A stretch of 43,662 nt of DNA from an uncultured Lachnospiraceae bacterium (GTDB lineage: Bacteria; Bacillota; Clostridia; Lachnospirales; Lachnospiraceae): positions 1 to 43,662 of the forward strand of contig CALWSC010000047.1 in assembly GCA_944384105.1 (NCBI GenBank). The letters are read 5' to 3'. Position numbers and translations under genes: made by a program. Under the pieces are notes generated by a model. It did no database searches and was not told the DNA's origin. It saw only the letters and a list, made by a program, of their open reading frames with translations. Below are positions 1 through 8,078 of the stretch, in pieces. Position 1 is the first letter of the stretch, and each line of letters starts with the position of its first letter.

Positions 1-1575
1 GTCTCCACGGCAAAGGATGACAAGGTGCAGTCCGTTTATGAGATGTACTATAACTTCGAAGAGCCGCTCTCAAAGCTTGCAGGCCACCGGGTGCTTGCCT
101 TAAACCGGGGAGAAAAAGAGAAGTTTCTCACCGTCCGTCTTGAGATAGATGAGGAAAGCATTCTGCGCTACCTGGAGAAGCAGGTAATCACGCGGGAGAA
201 TCCTGCGACGCAGTCCGTATTAAAGGCAGCGGCGGAAGACAGCTATAAGCGCCTGATTGCCCCCGCGATTGAGCGCGAGATCCGAAACGATCTCACGGAA
301 AAAGCGGAAGAGGGCGCGATGAAAGTGTTCGGCAAGAACCTGGAACAGCTTTTGATGCAGCCTCCTATCGCAGGGCAGACGGTGCTTGGCTGGGATCCCG
401 CATTCCGTACAGGCTGCAAGCTCGCCGTGGTGGATGCCACGGGCAAAGTTCTGGATACCGCAGTCGTCTATCCGACGGCACCCACGACCCCGGCGAAGAT
501 TGCGGCGGCAAAGCAGAAGGTGAAAGAACTTATCGGGAAATACCATGTGACGCTGATTTCCGTCGGAAATGGAACTGCAAGCCGCGAATCGGAGCAGATT
601 ATCGTAGAGCTGCTTCACGAGATTCATGAACCGGTGAAATATATTATCACGAATGAGGCGGGCGCATCCGTATATTCTGCGAGCAAGCTGGCGACGGAGG
701 AGTTCCCTGCGTTCGACGTCGGACAGAGAAGCGCCGCATCCATTGCAAGGCGCGTCCAGGACCCGCTCGCGGAGCTCGTAAAGATTGACCCCAAGGCCAT
801 AGGCGTGGGGCAGTATCAGCATGATATGAACCAGAAGAAGCTCGGAGAGGTGCTCGGCGGCGTAGTAGAGGACTGCGTAAACAAAGTAGGTGTGGATTTG
901 AATACAGCCTCTGCTTCACTGCTGGAGTACATTTCCGGCATCACGAAGACGATCGCGAAGAACATCGTTGCCTACCGTGAGGAGAACGGCAGCTTCAGAA
1001 GCAGAAAGGAGCTCCTGAAAGTGGCGAAGCTCGGACCCAAAGCGTATGAGCAGTGCGCTGGCTTCCTGCGCATCCGCGGGGGAGAGGAGCCGCTCGATAA
1101 TACGGGCGTACATCCGGAGAGCTATGGTGCGGCGAAGGAGCTGCTGCGCGAACTGAAGATCTCAGAGGAGCAGCTTACGGGCAAAGCGCCTGCCGTCTAT
1201 GTAAAGGACTATAAGGAGATGGCAAAGCGCCTCGGTATCGGCGAGCCCACACTGCGCGACATTGTAAAAGAGATTGCCAGTCCCGGCAGAGACCCGCGGG
1301 CCGACATGCCGCTTCCTATTCTGCGGTCTGACGTGCTGGACATGAAGGACTTAAAAGAGGGAATGATCTTAAAGGGAACCGTGCGCAATGTCATTGACTT
1401 CGGTGCGTTTGTAGACATCGGAGTTCACCAGGACGGACTGGTTCATATTTCCCAGATTTCGGACAAATTCATCAAGCATCCGCTCGAGGCGGTCAGTGTC
1501 GGGGATATCGTGGAGGTCAAGGTATTGGGCGTGGATCTGCAGAAAAAAAGAATATCATTGACAATGCGGCTGTGA
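1..1575 (+). CDS. tex: Tex-family RNA-binding transcription accessory protein, 5' end outside the window
   Basis: The frame is open from base 1, so the gene is cut by the window edge; the visible part is about 525 codons of a family usually about 710-720 residues long. The order of parts is that of Tex: a YqgF/RNase H-like domain (around GWDPAFRTGCKLAVVDATGK), a helix-hairpin-helix region (VGVDLNTASASLLEYISGI, then SFRSRKELLKVAKLG), and a C-terminal S1 RNA-binding domain (from LKEGMILKGTVRNV to KRISLTMRL). Tex proteins bind nucleic acid and are linked to transcription; the exact role here is not evident. The gene ends 36 bases before the FMN riboswitch, which has its own terminator, so tex and ribU are probably separate units. 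Family call is firm. Confidence 0.95.
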   Translation, partial: VSTAKDDKVQSVYEMYYNFEEPLSKLAGHRVLALNRGEKEKFLTVRLEIDEESILRYLEKQVITRENPATQSVLKAAAEDSYKRLIAPAIEREIRNDLTEKAEEGAMKVFGKNLEQLLMQPPIAGQTVLGWDPAFRTGCKLAVVDATGKVLDTAVVYPTAPTTPAKIAAAKQKVKELIGKYHVTLISVGNGTASRESEQIIVELLHEIHEPVKYIITNEAGASVYSASKLATEEFPAFDVGQRSAASIARRVQDPLAELVKIDPKAIGVGQYQHDMNQKKLGEVLGGVVEDCVNKVGVDLNTASASLLEYISGITKTIAKNIVAYREENGSFRSRKELLKVAKLGPKAYEQCAGFLRIRGGEEPLDNTGVHPESYGAAKELLRELKISEEQLTGKAPAVYVKDYKEMAKRLGIGEPTLRDIVKEIASPGRDPRADMPLPILRSDVLDMKDLKEGMILKGTVRNVIDFGAFVDIGVHQDGLVHISQISDKFIKHPLEAVSVGDIVEVKVLGVDLQKKRISLTMRL

Positions 1576-1610
1576 TGGGAGTATTATAGGGACGTAATAA
1601 AATTAAACAA

Positions 1611-1745
1611 GGAATCTTCGGGGCGGGGTGCAATTCCCCACTGGCGGTACAGTCCGCGACCTGCGGCAGAAGGATCTGCTGCGGCTGAATCGGTGCAATT
1701 CCGATACCAACAGTTACAGTCTGGATGAGAGAAGAGATATGCAGT
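1611..1745 (+). promoter_or_regulatory. FMN riboswitch (RFN element)
   Basis: The conserved RFN blocks appear in order: ATCTTCGGGGCGGGGTGCAA, ATTCCCCACTGGCGGTA, CAGTCCGCGA, a variable hairpin, GGTGCAATTCCGATACC, CAGTCTGGATGAGAGAAGA. The 5' and 3' ends (ATCTTC and GAAGAgAT) can close the P1 stem. It sits 95 bases before a riboflavin transporter gene and is followed by an intrinsic terminator, which fits transcription attenuation: FMN binding favours termination and lowers ribU expression. The regulatory direction is from known RFN elements, not measured. Confidence 0.96.
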
Positions 1746-1761
1746 GACGCTTTAAATTTCA

Positions 1762-1797
1762 GGCTCCGGGATTAATATATTTCCCGGGGCCTTTTTT
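1762..1797 (+). terminator. Intrinsic terminator of the FMN riboswitch
   Basis: GGCTCCGGGA and TCCCGGGGCC form a 10-bp stem (one G-U pair) around an AT-rich loop, followed directly by TTTTTT. It lies between the aptamer and the ribU start, as expected for the expression platform. Confidence 0.85.
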
Positions 1798-1840
1798 GCT
1801 GCAGAGTTCTTGAAGATTTCCTGGAAATGGAGGAATTCTT

Positions 1841-2479
1841 ATGAACACGACACACACAGACACAGCAGGACGTAAGCCTGCAGAGACCAGATCGAAGATA
1901 CGGTATCTTGCTGAGGTTGGAATGCTCTCCGCCGCAGCGACAGTTATCATGGCGTTTGAAATACCGCTGCCGTTTCTTGCGCCTCCGTTCTACCAGCTCG
2001 ATTTCAGCGAGGTGCCGGCTTTGATCGGGGGATTTGCGCTGGGACCTGTGGCGGGCATTCTGATTGAGTTTGTGAAGATCCTGCTGCATATGATGATCAA
2101 GGGGAGTGCCACTGCCGGAGTGGGAGATCTGGCAAACTTCCTGATTGGATGCTCATTTCTGGTACCTGCGGCACTCATATACAGAATGCACAAGACGCGC
2201 CGCGTTGCCATTGCCGGCATGGCGGCGGGAACCGTGTGTATGACTGTGATTGGCTGTATACTCAATGCCTTTGTGCTGCTTCCGGCGTACACGGTTATCA
2301 TGCCGATGGATACGATTCTGGAGATGGGAAAAGCTGTTAATGCGAATATTGACGGTGTATTTACCTTTGTGCTCATTGCCGTTGCGCCATTTAATCTCGT
2401 AAAAGGGGTTGTGGTTTCCCTGGTGACTCTGGTATTATATAAATACATCAGCAGGCTTTTGAAAGGCGGTCTGATGTAA
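1841..2479 (+). CDS. ribU: Riboflavin ECF transporter S component RibU
   Basis: A 212-residue, strongly hydrophobic protein with about five to six predicted membrane segments. It has the RibU-type stretch FLAPPFYQLDFSEVPALIGG followed by GPVAGILIEFVKILLH and the DLANFLIG element. RibU captures riboflavin in the membrane and works with a shared EcfA-EcfA'-EcfT module; such a module is encoded at 39.3-41.8 kb in this window, and no ATPase genes lie beside ribU. The start has an SD (GGAGG at 1829-1833). The FMN riboswitch directly upstream is strong independent support for the substrate. Confidence 0.95.
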   Translation: MNTTHTDTAGRKPAETRSKIRYLAEVGMLSAAATVIMAFEIPLPFLAPPFYQLDFSEVPALIGGFALGPVAGILIEFVKILLHMMIKGSATAGVGDLANFLIGCSFLVPAALIYRMHKTRRVAIAGMAAGTVCMTVIGCILNAFVLLPAYTVIMPMDTILEMGKAVNANIDGVFTFVLIAVAPFNLVKGVVVSLVTLVLYKYISRLLKGGLM

Positions 2480-2502
2480 TTACATGAAAGCAGGCGAGAA
2501 TC

Positions 2503-3111
2503 ATGGGAAAGATAAAAAGTGTGCGTCCCTTAACGGAGAACCCGCACGTCAACCTCTACTTTGTGGAGGCGGAGAATAAGAACGGGCGTCCATTCAAGTA
2601 TTACGTTGCGTCCCGGGCAAAGACCGTGGATCAGATGAAGCTCAAGACCGGAAAGAATACGCCGGACGGCGTGATTATCTACAGTCTTTGCGGGGAGAAG
2701 AAGGATAAGGTGGTTCTGGTGCGCCAGTACCGCTGTACGATTAATGATTATATCTACGAATTTCCCGCAGGTCTGGTGGACCCGGGCGAGACGTACCGCG
2801 AGGCGGCAGTCCGGGAGCTGCGGGAGGAGACCGGACTGACGCTTCACCCACTGGATGTTCCGGAGTATATGGAGGCGCCGCGGTTTACGACGATCGGCAT
2901 GACGGATGAGTCATGTGCGATGGTCTACGGTTACGCGGACGGCGAGATCCGTCAGGACCTCATGGAGGAGAATGAGGAGATCGAGCTTGTGACGGCGGAT
3001 CGGGCGGAGGCGCTGCGCATCCTAAAAGAAGAAAATGTGGCAGTCATGTGCGCCTATATGCTCATGCACTTCATACACGACGAGGAACCGTTCGGATTCC
3101 TGAACAATTAA
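2503..3111 (+). CDS. NUDIX hydrolase, ADP-ribose pyrophosphatase-like
   Basis: 202 residues with a complete Nudix box, GLVDPGETYREAAVRELREE followed by TGL, matching Gx5Ex7REUxEExGU, the loop that holds the catalytic Mg2+. Length and the flanking EFPAG motif fit the ADP-ribose/nucleoside-diphosphate-sugar pyrophosphatase group; the true substrate cannot be read from sequence. It starts 23 bases after ribU with no terminator between, so it may be co-transcribed under the FMN riboswitch, which would tie it loosely to flavin or dinucleotide turnover (inference). Its stop codon overlaps by 4 bases the stop of the convergent protease gene. Confidence 0.9.
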   Translation: MGKIKSVRPLTENPHVNLYFVEAENKNGRPFKYYVASRAKTVDQMKLKTGKNTPDGVIIYSLCGEKKDKVVLVRQYRCTINDYIYEFPAGLVDPGETYREAAVRELREETGLTLHPLDVPEYMEAPRFTTIGMTDESCAMVYGYADGEIRQDLMEENEEIELVTADRAEALRILKEENVAVMCAYMLMHFIHDEEPFGFLNN

Positions 3112-4865
3112 AAACTGTCGCTCAGACACAATACCCCATATCCCAGACGCGGATTGGGGTATTCTTTTTCTGCCGGAAGCTGCGCTGCCCCGCGGATGAG
3201 CTGCGCCTTTAACTTCTCTCCATACAGAAAAGGGTCATTGCCCCGCACAATGCCCCACTCCATCAGAAGCGCTGCCGCCCCGGAGACGAACGGAGTGGCA
3301 AAGGACGTTCCCGTGAACGCACCGTATCCCCCGCCCGCCTTTACAGTCTGGATATCTGTTCCGGGAGCGGCCAGATCCGGCTTAACGGCCCGAAGCACGC
3401 GTGTGAAACCACGACCCGAAAAATCGGCGTAGGAGAGAAGATTGGAGTCGTAGGCGCCAACGGAGATTGCGCGCGAAGCAGTGGAGGGAATCGTAAGCGT
3501 CGTGTCCGGCACAGGACGGTAGAAGCGTGTCGCCGCTCCCAGAACACCGCCGCCCGGAAGCCAGAGGTGCACCTCCCCCTCCGTGATCTTTTGGGGCAGA
3601 AGCCGCAGCGTCCACACACCGCTGTCGATGTAGGATGCCGAGGGCCCGGGCAGAAAATCGAGATAAATCTCCTGTGCCAGACTGTAGGGGCTGGGCATCC
3701 CGTAATACAGGAGAATTTCTGTCTGCCCCGCCTGAAACCGCACTGCTCCGAGCGAGGACGGAATTGGTCCAATCACCGTATTATTCGGGTGAATCAGAGA
3801 AAGCTGCATCTCATCGACATAATATTTCCAGAGCTGTACATTTACTGTGGGAGTATAAGAACCGACAGAAAGCTCCACGTCGAGCGGCGTGTAGGACGAC
3901 AGCGTGTTTGAATAATGACCGGCTGAATTCCCTTCATTGCCTGTGCCGATGCATATGGAGACCTGGCCGAGAGCTGCGGCAGAATTCAGATACGTTTCCA
4001 GAAGAGAGTCTCCGCTGTGGGAACCATAGCTGTTGCCAAAACTCAAATTGATGACAAGGGGCATCGAGAGGCGCAGGCTCTCCCTAACTGCGAAATCGAC
4101 TGCCTGCATAAGCTGCGTCGTGCGCGGAAAACTGCCGGAAACCGAAGAGCCGAGCTTAACCGCGAGAAGGCGGCTTTTCGGAGCCACACCGCGATACACG
4201 CCGCTGCTTTCGTTTCCGTTGCCTGCCGCAATCCCCATAACTGCCGTACCGTGCCCGCTTGCGTCGGTACTGGGCAATAATCGGCGGCGCTCTGCCGGAT
4301 CTTCGGTCATGAGCGCCTCGTTGATCTGTTCCTCAGTATACAGCGTCCCGATGTGATAGCCATCGGGCGGATTCCCCGGAATCGTCTGATCCCAGAGTGC
4401 GAGCAGCCTTGTCGTGCCGTCGTCATTTCTGAAATCCATATGCGCATAATCGATTCCGGAGTCAATGCACGCGAGGATCACACCCTCGCCGAAGAGCCCG
4501 CCGGAAGGCTGCTGTACTGCATTGATGCAGGAAGACTGCCGTCCGAGATTTGCAGCAAAGTACAGATTCTTCGGCTTCTCTATATAAATAATCTCCGACA
4601 TGGATGAGATGAGCAGGAGCTGCTCCTCCGTCAGCACGAGCACTGCGTAATTCGTCAGCAGATATGTGACCAGGATTCCGAGCTCCTCAAGTCTGTCCAG
4701 ATTCCCGCGGTACTGTACCACGACCTCCCACAGCCTTGTCTCGCTGTCATATCCCACATTTAAAGAGAGTGAACGCTGTCTCTCCTCCGGCGTGGCATCC
4801 AGCGCCAGATTCAGGAGATTTTCCCTTTTTTGATTTATCATCATAGAAGACCCCGAAAATTCCAT
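3108..4865 (-). CDS. Subtilisin-like S8 peptidase, Csp-type with inserted domain
   Basis: 585 residues. The catalytic triad is intact: Asp135 in ACIDSGIDYAHMDF, His205 in ASGHGTAVMGIAAG, Ser521 in GTSFATPFVSGAAALL. The first 100 or so residues resemble the propeptide-like region of Csp proteases, and a long insert between His and Ser (about residues 330-460) is where these proteins carry a beta jelly-roll domain. There is no signal peptide. Clostridial Csp proteases act in spore germination by processing a cortex hydrolase, but Lachnospiraceae carry several paralogues whose roles are unknown, and no germination gene lies nearby, so function is open. The start at 4865 has no clear SD; Met8 (4844) has GGGG six bases upstream and may be the real start. 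Confidence 0.88.
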   Translation of the reverse strand: MEFSGSSMMINQKRENLLNLALDATPEERQRSLSLNVGYDSETRLWEVVVQYRGNLDRLEELGILVTYLLTNYAVLVLTEEQLLLISSMSEIIYIEKPKNLYFAANLGRQSSCINAVQQPSGGLFGEGVILACIDSGIDYAHMDFRNDDGTTRLLALWDQTIPGNPPDGYHIGTLYTEEQINEALMTEDPAERRRLLPSTDASGHGTAVMGIAAGNGNESSGVYRGVAPKSRLLAVKLGSSVSGSFPRTTQLMQAVDFAVRESLRLSMPLVINLSFGNSYGSHSGDSLLETYLNSAAALGQVSICIGTGNEGNSAGHYSNTLSSYTPLDVELSVGSYTPTVNVQLWKYYVDEMQLSLIHPNNTVIGPIPSSLGAVRFQAGQTEILLYYGMPSPYSLAQEIYLDFLPGPSASYIDSGVWTLRLLPQKITEGEVHLWLPGGGVLGAATRFYRPVPDTTLTIPSTASRAISVGAYDSNLLSYADFSGRGFTRVLRAVKPDLAAPGTDIQTVKAGGGYGAFTGTSFATPFVSGAAALLMEWGIVRGNDPFLYGEKLKAQLIRGAAQLPAEKEYPNPRLGYGVLCLSDSF

Positions 4866-4878
4866 TCAAATAAAAGTA

Positions 4879-4907
4879 TTTAGAACATCGGAGGATTATG
4901 CTATAAT
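4879..4907 (+). promoter_or_regulatory. Sigma-A-type promoter of the ABC exporter
   Basis: TTTAGA, a 17-base spacer, then a perfect TATAAT at 4902-4907, 32 bases upstream of the likely start codon of the ABC transporter. Confidence 0.65.
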
Positions 4908-4938
4908 TAGGCGGAAAACAAAATAAATGGAGGAAGCT

Positions 4939-6678
4939 ATGGAACAGAAAGAACACAAGCTGAGAAAGCTGGCAGGCTACTACAAGCCGTACAAACTGCT
5001 GTTTTTCTCTGACATGTTCTGCGCGATCGTCGGAGCCGGCGTGACGCTGGCGATCCCGCTTATCGTGCGCTACATCACCCAGACCGTAACAGAGATGGAG
5101 CTGAGCGACGCGATGGATATGATCATCAAGCTGGGCGTTCTGATGCTGGGACTTGTAGTAATTGAATTTCTCTGTAATTACTACATCACCTACTTCGGAC
5201 ATCTGATGGGCGCGCATATCGAGCATGACATGAGAAATGAAATCTTTGACCACTACCAGAAGCTGTCCTTCGCCTTCTTTGATAACCAGAAGGTGGGACA
5301 CCTGCTCTCGCGCATCACGGCCGATTTATTCGACATCAGTGAGCTTCTGCATCACGGCCCAGAGGATCTCGTGATCTCTGCGATCAAGCTCCTGGGCGCG
5401 TTTATCATCATGGGAGCCGTGAACTTGAAGCTCGCGCTCGTCGCGATTATATTCGTGCTGATCATGCTGATCTACGCGGTTGCGTACAACAGGAAAATGA
5501 AATCCGCGTTTAAGGAAAACCGTGCCCGCATCGCGGACATCAACAGTCAGATTGAGGACAGCCTCTCCGGTATTCGGGTTGTAAAATCCTTTGCAAACGA
5601 GGAACGGGAGATGAGAAAATTCCGCGAGGGCAACCGCCGTTTCGTGGAGGCAAAGCGCAGGACTTACCGCTACATGGCAGGCTTTAACTCCGGAATGAAT
5701 GCATTTTCCACCCTGACTATCGTGGTATCCCTTGCAGTAGGCGCAGCGCTTATGGCGGACGGCAGTCTCTCCGCTGCAGACCTCGTGACATTTTTGCTTT
5801 ACATCAATAACTTCACGGAGCCGGTCAAGAAGCTCGTAAGCTTCACTGAGCAGTTCCAGAACGGCTACAGCGGTTATGATCGCTTCCTGGAGATCATGAA
5901 GATTGCGCCGGATATCAAGGATGCGCCGGACGCAGTGGAAATTGAGAACGCCCAGGGGGATATCCGCTTTGAGAATGTCTCCTTCCACTACGAGGATCAC
6001 GACGAAAATGTACTCTCGCATGTAAATCTTGAGGTAAAAGCGGGAGAGTACGTTGCGCTTGTCGGAGGATCCGGCGCAGGAAAGACGACGCTCTGCAGCC
6101 TGATTCCGAGATTTTATGACGTAACTGACGGGAGAATTCTTCTCGACGGAAGAGATATCCGCGGCATCAAACTGAAATCTCTGCGCCGGCAGATTGGAAT
6201 CGTACAACAGGATGTCTACCTGTTCGCCGGTACCGTTATGGAGAACATCCGATACGGAAAGCCGGACGCCACGGACGAGGAGGTTATCCGTGCTGCACGT
6301 GCGGCAAATGCACATGACTTTATCATGGAATTAAGCGACGGCTACGACACCGACATCGGACAGCGCGGCGTGAAACTCTCCGGAGGACAGAAACAGCGCC
6401 TCTCCATTGCGAGAGTTTTTCTCAAGAATCCTCCGATTCTGATTTTTGACGAGGCGACTTCCGCGCTCGACAACGAGAGTGAGAAGGTGGTACAGGATTC
6501 CCTTGAGAGCCTGGCAAAGAACAGGACGACGTTTGTCATTGCACACCGGCTTTCAACCATACGAAATGCTCAGCGCATCCTGGTGCTTACCGAGGACGGC
6601 ATCGCTGAGGAGGGCACGCACGAGGAGCTGCTGAAAAGAGACGGGGCATATGCGCAGTTATATAAAGCTGGGCATTGA
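4939..6678 (+). CDS. ABC transporter, fused membrane and ATPase domains (exporter type)
   Basis: About 579 residues in the half-transporter arrangement of MsbA/LmrA/BmrA-like exporters: six membrane helices (residues about 15-305), then the ATPase domain with Walker A (GGSGAGKTT), Q-loop (IGIVQQDVYLFAG), signature LSGGQKQRLSIAR, Walker B (ILIFDEATSALD) and H-loop (VIAHRLSTI). It should work as a homodimer exporting lipid, peptide or drug; the substrate is unknown and no partner half-transporter is adjacent. The start at 4939 is chosen because GGAGGA lies 5-10 bases upstream; an in-frame ATG at 4927 overlaps that SD. Confidence 0.93.
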   Translation: MEQKEHKLRKLAGYYKPYKLLFFSDMFCAIVGAGVTLAIPLIVRYITQTVTEMELSDAMDMIIKLGVLMLGLVVIEFLCNYYITYFGHLMGAHIEHDMRNEIFDHYQKLSFAFFDNQKVGHLLSRITADLFDISELLHHGPEDLVISAIKLLGAFIIMGAVNLKLALVAIIFVLIMLIYAVAYNRKMKSAFKENRARIADINSQIEDSLSGIRVVKSFANEEREMRKFREGNRRFVEAKRRTYRYMAGFNSGMNAFSTLTIVVSLAVGAALMADGSLSAADLVTFLLYINNFTEPVKKLVSFTEQFQNGYSGYDRFLEIMKIAPDIKDAPDAVEIENAQGDIRFENVSFHYEDHDENVLSHVNLEVKAGEYVALVGGSGAGKTTLCSLIPRFYDVTDGRILLDGRDIRGIKLKSLRRQIGIVQQDVYLFAGTVMENIRYGKPDATDEEVIRAARAANAHDFIMELSDGYDTDIGQRGVKLSGGQKQRLSIARVFLKNPPILIFDEATSALDNESEKVVQDSLESLAKNRTTFVIAHRLSTIRNAQRILVLTEDGIAEEGTHEELLKRDGAYAQLYKAGH

Positions 6679-6703
6679 CCTTTTGGGAAAAGAAGTGTAT
6701 ACT
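6675..6703 (+). promoter_or_regulatory. Sigma-A-type promoter of the aminotransferase gene
   Basis: TTGACC, a 17-base spacer and TATACT. The -35 box overlaps the stop codon of the upstream ABC transporter gene, so the aminotransferase can be transcribed alone. Confidence 0.75.
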
Positions 6704-6738
6704 TTAGCGTGTTAATATGAGAAAGGGGAACAAGCATT

Positions 6739-7926
6739 ATGATAGCAGAACAGATGAAGGGCTTTGTGAAAAACAGTTCCGCCATCCGCGCGATGTTCGA
6801 GGAGGGCAAGAAACTGGCGGCTGTCTACGGGGCGGAGAACGTCTATGACTTCAGTCTCGGAAACCCAAATGTGCCGGCTCCGGAGAAGGTTCGAAAAGAG
6901 GCAGTGCGGATGCTTGCGGAGGATGACCCTGTAGTCCTGCACGGATACATGAACAACTCCGGATATGAAGAAGTGAGAGAAAAAATCTCAAACTTCCTAA
7001 ATAAGACTTACGGGACAAATTTCCGCAAAGAGAATATTCTGATGACGGTGGGAGCCGCAGGCGGGCTGAACGTGATCTTAAAGACTCTGTTAAACCCGGG
7101 CGACGAGGTAATTGTATTTGCCCCGTACTTCGGAGAATACAGAAGCTATGCGGCTAACTACGGCGGTGTACTTGTTGAGGTGCCGCCGAATACCACGGAT
7201 TTTCAGCCGGATCTCGTAAGCTTCGAGAAGCTCATCAGTCCAAAGACAAAGGCAGTCATCGTCAACACGCCGAACAATCCGACGGGAGTTATTTACTCCG
7301 AGAAGACGATCCGGGCGATGGCAGACATTATGCGCAGCAAACAGCAGGAGTATGGTACAGATATCTGCCTGATCTCCGACGAGCCGTACCGCGAGCTGGC
7401 ATACGATGGAGCGGAGGTGCCGTACCTGACGAAATATTATGAGAATACGGTAGTCGGCTACTCCTTCAGCAAGTCGCTCTCTCTTCCGGGCGAGCGCATC
7501 GGCTATCTGGTGATCCCCGATGAAATGAAGGACAGCGGGGATGTGATCGCCGCTGCCAACGTGGCAAACCGGATTCTGGGATTTGTCAATGCGCCGTCAC
7601 TGTTTCAGAAGGTTGTGGCGGAGTGCCTGGAGGAGAAAACGGATCTGGAATACTACAACCGCAACCGCAAGACACTCTATCACGGACTTACGGAGGTCGG
7701 ATACGAGTGCGTAAGACCGGAGGGAGCCTTCTACCTCTTTGTAAAGTCTCCGGTGGAAGACGAAAAGGTCTTCTGTGAGGCGGCAAAGAAGCACCGCATT
7801 CTGATCGTGCCGGGCAACTCCTTCGGATGCCCGGGCTATGTGCGCATCGCGTACTGCGTCTCTTACGAGACAATCGTAAATGCCCTGCCGGGTTTTCGGG
7901 AGGTTATCCGGGAGCTTAAGGACTGA
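6739..7926 (+). CDS. Class I/II PLP-dependent aminotransferase, aspartate aminotransferase-like
   Basis: 395 residues with the fold type I signatures: NTPNNPTG (about 176-183, substrate/PLP contacts), Asp214 and Tyr217 in ISDEPYREL, the Schiff-base Lys245 in YSFSKSLSLPGERIGY, and the late substrate-binding Arg in YVRIAYCVSYE. This places it among pyridoxal phosphate enzymes moving an amino group between an amino acid and a 2-oxo acid; the exact substrate pair is not resolved. It has its own promoter and an SD-like AAAGGGG before the ATG. It precedes a second, HisC-like aminotransferase by about 150 bases, but strong hairpins lie between them. Confidence 0.92.
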   Translation: MIAEQMKGFVKNSSAIRAMFEEGKKLAAVYGAENVYDFSLGNPNVPAPEKVRKEAVRMLAEDDPVVLHGYMNNSGYEEVREKISNFLNKTYGTNFRKENILMTVGAAGGLNVILKTLLNPGDEVIVFAPYFGEYRSYAANYGGVLVEVPPNTTDFQPDLVSFEKLISPKTKAVIVNTPNNPTGVIYSEKTIRAMADIMRSKQQEYGTDICLISDEPYRELAYDGAEVPYLTKYYENTVVGYSFSKSLSLPGERIGYLVIPDEMKDSGDVIAAANVANRILGFVNAPSLFQKVVAECLEEKTDLEYYNRNRKTLYHGLTEVGYECVRPEGAFYLFVKSPVEDEKVFCEAAKKHRILIVPGNSFGCPGYVRIAYCVSYETIVNALPGFREVIRELKD

Positions 7927-7932
7927 CGGAAG

Positions 7933-8060
7933 TATGCCGATGAGGAAATAACAGAGAAAGGATAGGGCAGAAGTCCTCTCGGCATATAAAATGAGCATAC
8001 ATTATAAATAGAAAGAATTTTTTCGGGCGGCAGGGGGATGCGTCTCCTATGCCGCCCGAA
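7933..8060 (+). promoter_or_regulatory. Two strong hairpins in the hisC leader
   Basis: Arms 7933-7946 (TATGCCGATGAGGA) and 7974-7986 (TCCTCTCGGCATA) pair over 13 bp with one bulge. A second hairpin has perfect 11-bp arms TTCGGGCGGCA (8021-8031) and TGCCGCCCGAA (8050-8060). Neither is followed by a T run, so they are not ordinary terminators. They may set mRNA stability or access to the hisC start. Confidence 0.45.
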
Positions 8061-8078
8061 ATGCCCTGGTATAAGATA

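Noticed and set aside
5326-6315. Long minus-strand frame inside the ABC transporter
   Set aside because: It mirrors the coding strand, has no known motifs and no SD.
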